Shown here: positions 28,002 to 36,927 of the stretch, in pieces | Layout of the letters: each line of letters starts with the position of its first letter | Numbering within the stretch: the first letter of the stretch is position 1 | Origin: Butyricimonas paravirosa | GTDB taxonomy: Bacteria > Bacteroidota > Bacteroidia > Bacteroidales > Marinifilaceae | Reading direction: 5' to 3' | DNA length: 64,000 bases | NCBI RefSeq assembly: GCF_032878955.1 | Contig: NZ_CP043839.1 | Coordinates: 1,860,001 to 1,924,000 of the forward strand | Translations under genes and position numbers: made by a program | Notes under the pieces: generated by a model | Databases searched by the model: none | What the model was told of the DNA's origin: nothing | What the model saw: the letters and a program-made list of their open reading frames with translations, nothing else

Positions 28002-28541
28002 ATGGCAAAAAGAATTTTAATCCTTTCTTCCAGTCCTCGAAAAGGCGGAAACTCCGACACCTTGTGCGACGAATTTCTGCGGGGAGCTAAAGAAGCGGGA
28101 AATGACGTTGAAAAGATTTTCTTACGAGATAAAAAGATTAATTACTGCACGGGATGCAGCACGTGTAGCCTGCATCATAAACCTTGCCCGCAAAAGGATG
28201 ATGCCGCGGAGATCATTGACAAGATGGTGGCTGCAGATGTTATCGTCATGGCAACACCCGTCTATTTCTACACGATGAGTGCCCAGATGAAAACCTTGAT
28301 TGACCGGTGCTGTGGTCTCTACACGGAAATGAACGACAAAGAGTTCTATTTTATCGTCACGGCGGCAGAAGATGATAAAGAAAAAATGATGCGCACCGTG
28401 GACACGTTCCAAGGATTTCTTGATTGCCTAGAGAATCCTACCATCAAAGGGGTGGTCTTCGGACTAGGCGTATGGCACGTCGGAGAAATCAAAGGAAACC
28501 CGGCTATGCAGGAAGCATACGAAACAGGAAAACGAGTATAA
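28002..28541 (+). CDS. NADPH-dependent FMN reductase-like flavoprotein (iron-sulfur flavoprotein type)
   Basis: 179 residues with a flavodoxin-like fold. The FMN phosphate loop is LSSSPRKGGNSDTL; the motif CTGCSTC with a following Cys (HHKPCPQ) is the form seen in iron-sulfur flavoproteins; TPVYFYTMSAQMKTLIDR is the family's second flavin-binding segment. It probably transfers electrons from NAD(P)H to FMN or an FeS cluster. It ends 12 bases before the DXS-like gene, so the two are likely co-transcribed. Confidence 0.85.
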   Translation: MAKRILILSSSPRKGGNSDTLCDEFLRGAKEAGNDVEKIFLRDKKINYCTGCSTCSLHHKPCPQKDDAAEIIDKMVAADVIVMATPVYFYTMSAQMKTLIDRCCGLYTEMNDKEFYFIVTAAEDDKEKMMRTVDTFQGFLDCLENPTIKGVVFGLGVWHVGEIKGNPAMQEAYETGKRV

Positions 28542-28553
28542 ATTTATAAAACT

Positions 28554-30326
28554 ATGTATCTAGAAAACATTAACTCTCCGGAAGACGTGAAACGTCTTTC
28601 CATTGAAAATTTAAATATACTGGCGGATGAGATTCGCCACGCTTTACTAACCAAACTAAGCGCTCATGGCGGACATATCGGTCCTAACCTGGGAATGGTT
28701 GAGGCCACGATAGCCCTACACTACGTGTTCAACTCGCCAGTGGACAAAATCGTGTATGATGTGTCGCATCAAAGTTATGCCCACAAGATGTTAACCGGAC
28801 GTAAGGATGCCTTTCTTCACGCGGAAGAGTACGACGAGGTAACCGGTTATACCAACCCACGGGAAAGCAAGCACGATTTCTTCACGATCGGTCACACGTC
28901 AACTTCTGTGAGTCTTGCCTGCGGGTTAGCCAAAGCCAGAGACCTGAAGGGAGATCGTGAAAATATTATCGCCGTGATCGGTGACGGTTCTCTAAGTGGT
29001 GGAGAGGCCTATGAAGGATTAAGTAATGCGGGAGAAACAGGTACCAATTTGATCGTGGTGGTCAACGATAATGAAATGTCTATTGCCGAAAATCATGGTG
29101 GTTTGTATCAGAACTTGAAAGCCTTGAGAGACTCTGACGGGCAAGCGCCTTGCAATTTTTTCAAGTCTCTCGGGCTTGATTACATCTACGTGAAAAACGG
29201 TAACGACATTACCGCTTTGATACACGCCTTCACACGGGTAAAAAACGTTTCTCGTCCCGTGGTCGTGCATATCCACACGCTAAAAGGGAAGGGATACACT
29301 CCTGCGGAAACCTACAAAGAAAGATACCACTGGGGTATGCCGTTCAACCTAGAGACCGGACAACCGTTATCTGACGGGGGGAACACGGAAGATTATTGTA
29401 ATCTGACAGGAAAATTCCTACTGGAACAAATGCAAAAAGACCCTACCGTGGTGGCTATTTCCTCGGGAACACCCGCGGTAATCGGTTTTAATCCCGAACG
29501 CAGACAACAAGCCGGAAAACAATTTGTAGATGTGGGGATCGCCGAGGAACATGCTGTAGCCCTCGCATCCGGAATCGCTGCCAATGGAGGGAGACCCGTG
29601 TACGGTGTTTACAGCACGTTTATCCAGCGGTGCTATGACCAATTGTCACAAGATCTGTGTATCAACCGGAACCCGGCAGTCATTTCGGTGTTCCTTGGCG
29701 GCTCTGCCGGGATGAATGATGAAACACACCTCGGATTCTTTGATATTCCACTTATCAGCAATATACCGAATATCGTGTACTTGGCCCCGACTTGCAAAGA
29801 GGAATATTTCGCCATGCTGGAATGGGGTATCAAACAAACAACGCACCCTGTTGCCGTTCGTGTTCCGGGACCGGTTGTCATCGAAAGCGGTGAAACCTTT
29901 GACTCGGATTACAGCGAATTAAACCGTTATAAAATTACCTGTCAAGGGGAACGGGTGGCCATCATCGCGCTTGGAAATTTCTACCCGCTGGGAGAGTCCG
30001 TGCGTCGAAAGTTGCAAGAGGCAACCGGAGTCCAAGCCACACTGATAAATCCTCGTTATATCACGGGACTTGACAAACAGATGCTGGAAGATTTAAAGGC
30101 TAATCACCAGCTGGTGATCACGCTGGAAGACGGTGTACTGGATGGAGGTTTCGGGGAAAAGATTGCCCGCTATTACGGGGATTCCGAGATGAAGGTCAAG
30201 AACTACGGTCTGAAGAAAGAATTTGCCGATCGCTTTGTTCTGGAAGAACTATTAAAAGAAAATCATCTAACAGACACGCAGATCACGAATGAGATTCGGG
30301 AAATCATAGATAAAAAACAAGACTAA
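28554..30326 (+). CDS. 1-Deoxy-D-xylulose-5-phosphate synthase-like transketolase (short form)
   Basis: 590 residues, shorter than the usual 620-640 of Dxs. The thiamine diphosphate motif is IGDGSLSGGEAYEGLSNAG with VVNDNEMSIAEN; the N-terminal HGGHIGPNLGMVEATIALHYVF and VYDVSHQSYAHKMLTGR are strongly Dxs-like; the Pyr domain has FVDVGIAEEHAVALASGIA. Dxs condenses pyruvate and glyceraldehyde-3-phosphate to start isoprenoid, thiamine and pyridoxal synthesis. The shortened linker and the flavoprotein partner suggest a second paralogue of the main dxs, possibly with a different acceptor; that is inference. Confidence 0.8.
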   Translation: MYLENINSPEDVKRLSIENLNILADEIRHALLTKLSAHGGHIGPNLGMVEATIALHYVFNSPVDKIVYDVSHQSYAHKMLTGRKDAFLHAEEYDEVTGYTNPRESKHDFFTIGHTSTSVSLACGLAKARDLKGDRENIIAVIGDGSLSGGEAYEGLSNAGETGTNLIVVVNDNEMSIAENHGGLYQNLKALRDSDGQAPCNFFKSLGLDYIYVKNGNDITALIHAFTRVKNVSRPVVVHIHTLKGKGYTPAETYKERYHWGMPFNLETGQPLSDGGNTEDYCNLTGKFLLEQMQKDPTVVAISSGTPAVIGFNPERRQQAGKQFVDVGIAEEHAVALASGIAANGGRPVYGVYSTFIQRCYDQLSQDLCINRNPAVISVFLGGSAGMNDETHLGFFDIPLISNIPNIVYLAPTCKEEYFAMLEWGIKQTTHPVAVRVPGPVVIESGETFDSDYSELNRYKITCQGERVAIIALGNFYPLGESVRRKLQEATGVQATLINPRYITGLDKQMLEDLKANHQLVITLEDGVLDGGFGEKIARYYGDSEMKVKNYGLKKEFADRFVLEELLKENHLTDTQITNEIREIIDKKQD

Positions 30327-30333
30327 ATCTATA

Positions 30334-30421
30334 CTACCCCCTCCAACTCCCCCTTACACAGGGGGAGAGCTGATTACCAAGCGGTTTCTCCCTCTGTGCA
30401 AGGGGGAGTTAGTAGGGGTAG
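30334..30421. repeat. Long imperfect palindrome between convergent genes
   Basis: The left arm 30334-30367 (containing CTCCCCCTTACACAGGGGGAG) is complementary, with few mismatches, to the right arm 30388-30421 (containing CTCCCTCTGTGCAAGGGGGAG), with a 20-base loop. Each arm also contains its own smaller palindrome. It separates the DXS-like gene (plus) from the HAD gene (minus), so it may terminate both, and its form also fits a dispersed palindromic repeat. Confidence 0.65.
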
Positions 30422-30433
30422 TTATTTAAACAG

Positions 30434-31207
30434 CTAAATCACCCCGAAATGCCGTAAAGCCTTTTCAATTCCATCCTCATCCACGGAATCGGTAACATAA
30501 TCCGCTGCCAGCTTTACTTCATCTTCCGCATTTCCCATAGCCACCCCGATCCCGACATGTTTCAACATGAGGACATCATTCCCTCCATCCCCGAAAGCCA
30601 TTGATTCCTCCAACGATATTCCAAAATAATCCAACATTTTATCTACCCCCACTTGCTTACTACTTCCTTTCGGAATAACATCCGAAAACAATGGATTCCA
30701 CCGGGTTGCCTCACAATGAGGCATGGCAGCCATAATCGCTTTCTCCTGTTCTTTCGTGAAAAATGCCACCAACTGGAAAACCTCTCCTTCGACAGCCTCC
30801 CGTAAGGGCAGACTAGGCGGTTGCGGGAAATTCAGTAAACGAAAAATCTCGTTCGTCCGTTCGTTCGTGTAATTGATATAAAATGTATTTTCATGCACAA
30901 AAATACAGGGAAAACTCTCTTGTTCTTCCATGTATCGCACTAAAGAAACCATATCTTCCGACGGCATACTATGTTTATAAATCACTTTCTCCCCCACGAT
31001 ACAATAGCCCCCGTTTAAAGTAACATAACCGTCAAATTGCAAGTCTTCTAAATTATTAATAGCCAACAATTGCCTCCCACTCGCAATGAATACCCGAATA
31101 CCTTTGGCACGCAAAATAGCAATTGCTCTCTTCGTAGAATCCGGAACCCGATGTGTCTTAAAGCTAACCAACGTCCCGTCAATATCAAAAAATACAGCTT
31201 TTATCAT
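30434..31207 (-). CDS. HAD-superfamily hydrolase, Cof/YbiV type
   Basis: 257 residues. Motif I FFDIDGTLVSF holds the nucleophile Asp; motif II is seen as IASGRQ; motif IV is GDGGNDVLMLKHVGIGVAMGNA. The inserted type IIB cap lies between about residues 80 and 185. These enzymes dephosphorylate small molecules such as sugar phosphates; the substrate cannot be told from sequence. It is single, convergent with the DXS-like gene. Confidence 0.9.
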   Translation of the reverse strand: MIKAVFFDIDGTLVSFKTHRVPDSTKRAIAILRAKGIRVFIASGRQLLAINNLEDLQFDGYVTLNGGYCIVGEKVIYKHSMPSEDMVSLVRYMEEQESFPCIFVHENTFYINYTNERTNEIFRLLNFPQPPSLPLREAVEGEVFQLVAFFTKEQEKAIMAAMPHCEATRWNPLFSDVIPKGSSKQVGVDKMLDYFGISLEESMAFGDGGNDVLMLKHVGIGVAMGNAEDEVKLAADYVTDSVDEDGIEKALRHFGVI

Positions 31208-31283
31208 ATCATCCTAATTTCAACGCGAAAATACAGATTTACACAACAATTCTCATTGACCTAAATCAAAATTTATAGGAAGA

Positions 31284-31373
31284 AGAAAACAGTCGGGAAT
31301 GATATGGTATCGAAAAGAAGGCAGTATTTCTAGTTTTGGTGTGATGATCTCTGCCGGAAGCCGACTGTTTTCT
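31284..31373 (-). other. Long-range hairpin in the 31.2-31.5 kb gap
   Basis: AGAAAACAGTCGG (31284-31296) is the exact complement of CCGACTGTTTTCT (31361-31373), a 13-bp stem around 64 bases. On the minus strand the 3' arm is followed by TCTTCC, a weak U-rich tail. It could be the 3' end of the DUF2721 transcript, an independent small RNA, or a leader of the HAD gene. Otherwise the 307-base gap holds nothing I can identify. Confidence 0.45.
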
Positions 31374-31514
31374 AAAGTTCTAATTTGTCTTCTTGACAAA
31401 GTTAAAGCATTTATTCCAACATTGCAATAATTTGAATCCTTTTTTCAACAAAATTATCACAGCACAGCAACATCATGACAAATTCATCATACATACAACA
31501 ATAGATTACTCCTT

Positions 31515-31922
31515 TTATTTCTTCTCTTCCTCCGGGGTCACGTTATCTAACCTAAATTCCAACGCCTTCACCGAAATCAATATCTCTTTCACGGAAATTC
31601 CCAATGAAATCACCAACAGCAACAAGGCCACACCGAACGTGTAAACAGCCAAGGTTTGTAGACCGATATAGATAAAAAAGGTACAAACCACGCAAAGCAA
31701 TAAACTGATCACTCCGTAAATTTGCATCGATCTAGCCATGTAAAGCCGCTTCCGTAAATTATCCAGTTGCAATTTGGTCATCGCACTCGGCCGATTCTCA
31801 TGTTCTCCCTTCAAATTCCGGATCACTTGGGCATACGCCAGAAAACGATTCGTATAAGCCAGCATGATCAACGATATAGCCGAGAATAAAATAGAAGGTG
31901 TTGTCAATGTAAGCTCTTCCAT
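31515..31922 (-). CDS. DUF2721 membrane protein
   Basis: 135 residues from the ATG at 31922 (MEELTLTTPSILFSA). A longer frame from 31958 would overlap the patatin gene and adds a poor sequence, so it is rejected. Three hydrophobic segments are seen: about 8-25, 72-92 and 95-115. The pattern TPSILFSAISLIMLAYTNRFL-A and the polar loop between segments 1 and 2 (IRNLKGEH, RLYMARSMQIYG) are typical of DUF2721. Function is unknown. It lies 10 bases after the patatin gene. Confidence 0.8.
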   Translation of the reverse strand: MEELTLTTPSILFSAISLIMLAYTNRFLAYAQVIRNLKGEHENRPSAMTKLQLDNLRKRLYMARSMQIYGVISLLLCVVCTFFIYIGLQTLAVYTFGVALLLLVISLGISVKEILISVKALEFRLDNVTPEEEKK

Positions 31923-31932
31923 AACCGCAATA

Positions 31933-32769
31933 TTAAATACTAAATACTTTACGGGCACATTCGTACCCCTGATTATACAAGTCCGTTAATTTCGTCACGT
32001 CTTGTTCGATCCGATCCACCTCCAACGGTTTCTCCGGACGAATCAAGATTACTTTTTTCTCCCGTTCCAACTGTTCCAAAAAATCAAGCGTCTCGTTATA
32101 ACGTTTATTCTTTATCCTCAAGCTCTCCCGTAATGCCGGATATTTACGATACATAAACCAAGGCAATGATTTCTCTTTTTCATCTTTCCGGTAACCTTTA
32201 TTACGAGTTAGGATCACCACGTTACGATCGAATCCGTCAGCTATTGCTTTCCGGATCGGGATGGCATCACAGATTCCCCCGTCCAGCATGGGCTCCTCGT
32301 CCACGTAAGAGATCGGACAAACAAAAGGCAGACTGCAAGAGGCCCGACAAATATTCAGCAAACGTACCGGATCATGCTTTTCCTCGAAATAATTCGCCTC
32401 TCCCGTCCTACAATTACTCGTCACCATCACGAAACGCTCCGGAGAAGCAAAGTAAGTATCATAATCGTACGGGATAATCCGGGTCGGGAATTCATCAAAA
32501 ATAAGGTCAAAATCCATGATACTCCGTTTCGTGAAAAAATAACGGAAACCGATATAATGGTACTTATCCAACAAATCAATATTACACGTCTTCGCCCGCC
32601 CCCGCTGACGGGAGGCATAGGAAAGCCCGTTACACGCCCCGGCAGAAACTCCGATCGTGTAAGGGAAATAAACCTTTTTATCCATCAAGAAATCTAACGC
32701 CCCGGCAGTAAATACGCCTCTCATTCCACCACCTTCAAGTACTAATCCCGTATGTGCATCTAATATCAT
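31933..32769 (-). CDS. Patatin-like phospholipase (YjjU type)
   Basis: 278 residues from the ATG at 32769, which overlaps the zwf stop as ATGA. The oxyanion loop is LEGGGMRGVFTAG; the nucleophile elbow is GVSAGACNG; the catalytic Asp is in MLDGGICDAIP. The predicted activity is Ser-Asp dyad lipid acyl hydrolysis; the cellular target is unknown. No signal peptide is present, so it is probably cytoplasmic or on the inner face of the membrane. Translational coupling to zwf is likely. Confidence 0.9.
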   Translation of the reverse strand: MILDAHTGLVLEGGGMRGVFTAGALDFLMDKKVYFPYTIGVSAGACNGLSYASRQRGRAKTCNIDLLDKYHYIGFRYFFTKRSIMDFDLIFDEFPTRIIPYDYDTYFASPERFVMVTSNCRTGEANYFEEKHDPVRLLNICRASCSLPFVCPISYVDEEPMLDGGICDAIPIRKAIADGFDRNVVILTRNKGYRKDEKEKSLPWFMYRKYPALRESLRIKNKRYNETLDFLEQLEREKKVILIRPEKPLEVDRIEQDVTKLTDLYNQGYECARKVFSI

Positions 32770-34268
32770 AACCAACAAACATTTTTATCTTCTTTCGAAA
32801 CAGGTGGAGCCACGTCCCACACATCACTCAAATCCGGCCCTTCACTTCCGGCGGTATACGTTCGCAAATGTTCTCCCGGATGTTCCCGCCAATAGTTCAC
32901 GATCGGATCGATAAACTTCCAACTGGCCTCCAAGGCATCATCCCGCGTGTAAAGCATCGAATCTCCCTGCATGGCATCCAGCAACAAACGCTCGTAGGCT
33001 CCCGGCAGATAATTGTTACAAAGCGAGGCATACAGGAAATCCATCCCCACTTGTTTCACCGTAAAGCCGCCACCCGGCATTTTCAACCCAAACTTCAACA
33101 TCACCCCTTCATCCGGTGTCATACGAATAATCAACTGATTACAAGACGAACCCTCACATTGTCCCTGAAATAACTTATGCGGCGTGGATTTGAAATGAAT
33201 TACCACCCCGGAACGCTTGTTTTTCAAACGCTTGCCCGTGTATATATAAAACGGCACATGACTCCACCGCCAGTTGTCAATAAAAACTTTCAACGCCACG
33301 TAAGTCTCCATATCGGAATTCGGGGCAACATCTTTTTCCTGCAAATATCCAACCACGGGCTGCCCTTTCGATTCTCCGGCCACGTATTGCGCCCGGACAA
33401 CATTACGAGGAATATCCTCCCCTTTCCATTGGCGAAGTGAACGTAACACCTTTACCGTCTCGTCCCGAATCACCTCCGGTTCCATCGTCGCCGGGGATTC
33501 CATAGCCACGAAAGCCAACAACTGCATCAGATGGTTCTGCACCATATCCCGCAAAGCTCCCGTTGTCTCGTAATATTTCCCCCGGTTCTCGATTCCGAGC
33601 GATTCCAAAGCGTATATCTCCACGTAATCCACGTAGTTCCGGTTCCACAAGGACTCGAATATCTCGTTCGCAAAACGCAAAACCAATATATTCTGTACCG
33701 TCTCTTTCCCCAAAAAGTGGTCTATTCGATAAATCTCCTGTTCACAGAATACCTGCAACAAGGATTGATCCAATTCTTTCGCAGTCTCCAAACTCGTCCC
33801 GAAAGGTTTTTCCACCACAATCCTGTGCCACCCGCCCCGTTCCTTAACACCAAACAAGCAACTTCTCCCGATATATTTCGTGATTGCCTGTTGCGAATTC
33901 GGAGGGGTTGCCAGATAATATACCACCCGCATCGGGATGGCATTTTCCTCCATCAAAAACATCACCCGCTCTCCCAACTCATCGGCTCCTTCCACGGGAT
34001 CAAAAGGTTGATAGTACACTTTCTGTAAAAAACGATCCACCTCTTCCCCGTTCAATCCCTTATCCCCTTTCAACTCCTGCAACATCGAACGGATAGACAA
34101 ACGGAACTCGTCATCACTCATGGATTTCCTCGAAGTTCCCAAAATAACAAAACGTTCCGGCAACATCTGCCGCACGTGTAACTCGTATAAAGAGGGCATC
34201 AACATTCGTTTGGTTAAATCACCCGATGCCCCGAATATGACTAATACCTGATCCTCCGGTCTATTCAT
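32766..34268 (-). CDS. zwf: Glucose-6-phosphate 1-dehydrogenase
   Basis: 500 residues, normal length. The Rossmann start is VIFGASGDLTKRMLMPSLYEL; the active-site motif is RIDHFLGKETVQN (with the catalytic His); VEKPFGTSLETAKEL is the conserved substrate region. It oxidises glucose-6-phosphate to 6-phosphogluconolactone with NADP reduction, the first step of the oxidative pentose phosphate pathway. It starts 2 bases after gnd ends. No 6-phosphogluconolactonase gene is visible next to it. Confidence 0.97.
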   Translation of the reverse strand: MNRPEDQVLVIFGASGDLTKRMLMPSLYELHVRQMLPERFVILGTSRKSMSDDEFRLSIRSMLQELKGDKGLNGEEVDRFLQKVYYQPFDPVEGADELGERVMFLMEENAIPMRVVYYLATPPNSQQAITKYIGRSCLFGVKERGGWHRIVVEKPFGTSLETAKELDQSLLQVFCEQEIYRIDHFLGKETVQNILVLRFANEIFESLWNRNYVDYVEIYALESLGIENRGKYYETTGALRDMVQNHLMQLLAFVAMESPATMEPEVIRDETVKVLRSLRQWKGEDIPRNVVRAQYVAGESKGQPVVGYLQEKDVAPNSDMETYVALKVFIDNWRWSHVPFYIYTGKRLKNKRSGVVIHFKSTPHKLFQGQCEGSSCNQLIIRMTPDEGVMLKFGLKMPGGGFTVKQVGMDFLYASLCNNYLPGAYERLLLDAMQGDSMLYTRDDALEASWKFIDPIVNYWREHPGEHLRTYTAGSEGPDLSDVWDVAPPVSKEDKNVCWL

Positions 34269-34270
34269 AA

Positions 34271-35749
34271 TTACACATTATAAGTTCCTGAAACCGTCTT
34301 TCCACCTTTTCCCGTCCAGTCGGTATGGAAAAACTTACCCCTTTCGGCATCCGTACGTTCGTAAGTATGCGCCCCGAAATAATCCCGTTGCGCCTGTATC
34401 AGATTCGCCGCAGAAGTAAAATTACGTAACCCGTCAAAATAACTCAACGCCGAGAAAAAACAAGGTGCCGCGATACCATTAAACACGCAATCCACGACCA
34501 CCCCCCGCAAAGCCGGCAAGGCATTTTCCATTCTCTCGTGGAAAAAAGCATCGAATAACAAGTTCTGCAATCCCGGACTCTTCGTAAATGCTTGGGTAAT
34601 CCTCTCCAAAAATACAGAGCGAATGATACATCCCTTTCTCCATATTTTAGCGATTGTCCCGTAATCCAGATTCCAACCATTTCGCTCGGAGGCCCTGCGC
34701 ATCAAGGAAAATCCCTGCGCGTAAGAGATCAGTTTCGCCGCGTACAAGGCGTCCCTCACAGCCTCGATTCCGGAAGTGTTCAAGGTAATGCAAGCCTCCA
34801 TATCCCCCACCTTACCCGAGGGGTACTGCACGGACGCTCTCTCTCTTTCGTTCACCAAAGACGACATGAAACGGGCAAACACCGCCTCCGACACCAACGT
34901 CAACGGGTCCCCCTCATCCAAGGCCGCCATCACACTCCATTTTCCCGTTCCCTTCTGCCCGGCCACATCCAGAATATGATCCAACAAATAGTCTCCGTTC
35001 TCTTCCTTGTAATGCAGAATATGTGAAGTAATCTCGATCAAAAAGCTATTCAGTTCTCCCCGGTTCCACAACTCAAAAATATCTCCCAAGCCGTCGTTAT
35101 CCAACCCGGTTCTTTTCTTCAACATGGAATACGCCTCCGCGATCAGTTCCATATCCCCGTACTCGATCCCGTTATGTACCATCTTCACGTAATGCCCTGC
35201 CCCGCCGGGACCGATCCATTCGCAACAAGGAGAACCGTCTTCCAATTTTGCCGCAATCGACTGTAATATATCTTTCACTAGTGGCCAAGCCGTCACGGAA
35301 CCTCCCGGCATGATAGAAGGCCCGTTCAACGCACCCTCCTCTCCCCCGGAAATTCCGGCTCCAATAAAATAGAGGCCCTTCTCTTCCAACATTTTCACCC
35401 GACGTTCCGTGTCGTGGTAATCCGAATTTCCCCCGTCAATAATAACGTCCCCCGGAGAAAGCCACGGGAGTAACTGCCCGATCAACTCGTCAACCGGATC
35501 CCCGGCCTTCACCATTAACATGATCTTCCGCGGCAAGCGTATGGACTCCACGAACTCTTCAATCGTATAGGTCCCGTGGAAACGCTTTCCCTTCCCTCGC
35601 CCTTCCACGAAACGGGTTACCACACTTTCTCGGTCCGGGTGAACCCGGTTGTAAACAGAGACTGTGTACCCTTTACTTTCCAAGTTCAAAGCCAAATTCT
35701 CTCCCATTACCGCCAATCCGATCAATCCTATATCTGATATTTCCATCAT
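34271..35749 (-). CDS. gnd: 6-Phosphogluconate dehydrogenase, decarboxylating
   Basis: 492 residues. The NADP-binding start is IGLIGLAVMGENLALNLESKG; other marks are GGNSDYHDTERR, GPSIMPGGSVTAW, and GPGGAGHYVKMVHNGIEYGDM with the catalytic Lys. It converts 6-phosphogluconate to ribulose-5-phosphate and CO2. It is first in a tight block gnd-zwf-patatin-DUF2721. The second Met is an equally possible start. The cysteine synthase gene upstream is separated by 138 bases. Confidence 0.97.
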   Translation of the reverse strand: MMEISDIGLIGLAVMGENLALNLESKGYTVSVYNRVHPDRESVVTRFVEGRGKGKRFHGTYTIEEFVESIRLPRKIMLMVKAGDPVDELIGQLLPWLSPGDVIIDGGNSDYHDTERRVKMLEEKGLYFIGAGISGGEEGALNGPSIMPGGSVTAWPLVKDILQSIAAKLEDGSPCCEWIGPGGAGHYVKMVHNGIEYGDMELIAEAYSMLKKRTGLDNDGLGDIFELWNRGELNSFLIEITSHILHYKEENGDYLLDHILDVAGQKGTGKWSVMAALDEGDPLTLVSEAVFARFMSSLVNERERASVQYPSGKVGDMEACITLNTSGIEAVRDALYAAKLISYAQGFSLMRRASERNGWNLDYGTIAKIWRKGCIIRSVFLERITQAFTKSPGLQNLLFDAFFHERMENALPALRGVVVDCVFNGIAAPCFFSALSYFDGLRNFTSAANLIQAQRDYFGAHTYERTDAERGKFFHTDWTGKGGKTVSGTYNV

Positions 35750-35887
35750 AACAATAATTTATTCGTAACTCTATTGTACGACTATTCCTTTTAATTTGTT
35801 CTTAAATATTATAACAAAATTTACACTCGCAGAACATCCTACAAAAAGAGAGCCAAAATTGATCGGTAAACAGAAAATCCCTGACTC

Positions 35888-36805
35888 TTAATAATCTACC
35901 AAATTCCCGAACATCGAAGTACTCAGATACTTTTCTGCCCTATCGGGGAAAATAACTACAATATTGCCCGCATCTATCTGTTCTGCGGTCTTCAGAGCTG
36001 CCACCATGGCAGCCCCGCTACTCATCCCGGCAAAAATACCTTCCCAGACAATAATCTCACGAGCCATGGCAATAGCCTCCTCGCTCTCCACCATCACCTG
36101 TATATCTATCCGGGAGGGATCGTAAATAGCCGGAACAATCGCCTCTTCCATATTCTTTAGACCTTGAATATAATGCCCCTTCACGGGATGTGCGGACACG
36201 ACTTTTATATCCGGCTTACATCTTTTCAAGAAACGGGATATTCCCATGATTGTCCCCGACGTTCCCAAGGCACTCACCAAGTAATCTATCTCCCCCTCCA
36301 TCTGTTGCCAGATCTCGATGGCCGTGTTCTCGTAATGTGCCTGATAATTCCCGGCATTACTGAACTGGTCGGGCATAAAATATTTTCCGGGGTTTTCTTC
36401 CACAAGTTGATGCGCCTTCCGAATAGCACCATCCGTCCCCTCCGCCGCGGGAGTCAGAATGACCTTGCCCCCGTACGAACGGATAATCTTTCTTCGCTCC
36501 ACGGACACCGCCTCACTCATCACAATCTCCACGGGATAACCTTTCACGATACCGATAATGGCCAAACCGATCCCCGTGTTCCCGGAAGTCGGTTCGATAA
36601 TGGTTTTACCAGGTATCAAACGCCCCTCCCGCTCTGCCTGTTCGATCATCTGCAAGGCGATACGATCTTTAATACTACCCGTGGGATTAAATCCCTCCAA
36701 CTTGGCGAAAATATTCACGTTCGGGTTCTGACCGAGACGATTAATACGCACCATAGGTGTATGCCCTATGGTTTCAAGAATGTTCTTCTTTACCAACATG
36801 ATCAT
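35888..36805 (-). CDS. cysM: Cysteine synthase (O-acetylserine sulfhydrylase), CysK/CysM family
   Basis: 305 residues; an in-frame ATG two codons on (36799) is equally possible. PLP-binding Lys is in LEGFNPTGSIKDRIAL; the phosphate loop is EPTSGNTGIGLA; another family mark is GTSGTIMGISRFLK. It condenses O-acetylserine (or a related activated serine) with sulfide to give cysteine. At 305 residues it fits CysM or CysK about equally, so the symbol is tentative. It is preceded by a short ORF with seven Cys codons (36928-37035), which predicts control by cysteine supply. Confidence 0.92.
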   Translation of the reverse strand: MIMLVKKNILETIGHTPMVRINRLGQNPNVNIFAKLEGFNPTGSIKDRIALQMIEQAEREGRLIPGKTIIEPTSGNTGIGLAIIGIVKGYPVEIVMSEAVSVERRKIIRSYGGKVILTPAAEGTDGAIRKAHQLVEENPGKYFMPDQFSNAGNYQAHYENTAIEIWQQMEGEIDYLVSALGTSGTIMGISRFLKRCKPDIKVVSAHPVKGHYIQGLKNMEEAIVPAIYDPSRIDIQVMVESEEAIAMAREIIVWEGIFAGMSSGAAMVAALKTAEQIDAGNIVVIFPDRAEKYLSTSMFGNLVDY

Positions 36806-36927
36806 TTTTAATTTATGATTTGCGATTTTAGATTACACTCCCCACCCGCCGGTCTGAATACACCAAACCTACCGGAGAGACAATCACTGCCTACCGAAAA
36901 ACGTTTATAGAAATATAAATGGCAGGA

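Noticed and set aside
36806..36927. A metabolite-binding riboswitch before the cysteine synthase gene
   Set aside because: I could not match this stretch to SAM, SAH or other known aptamers; the polycysteine ORF explains cysteine control more simply.
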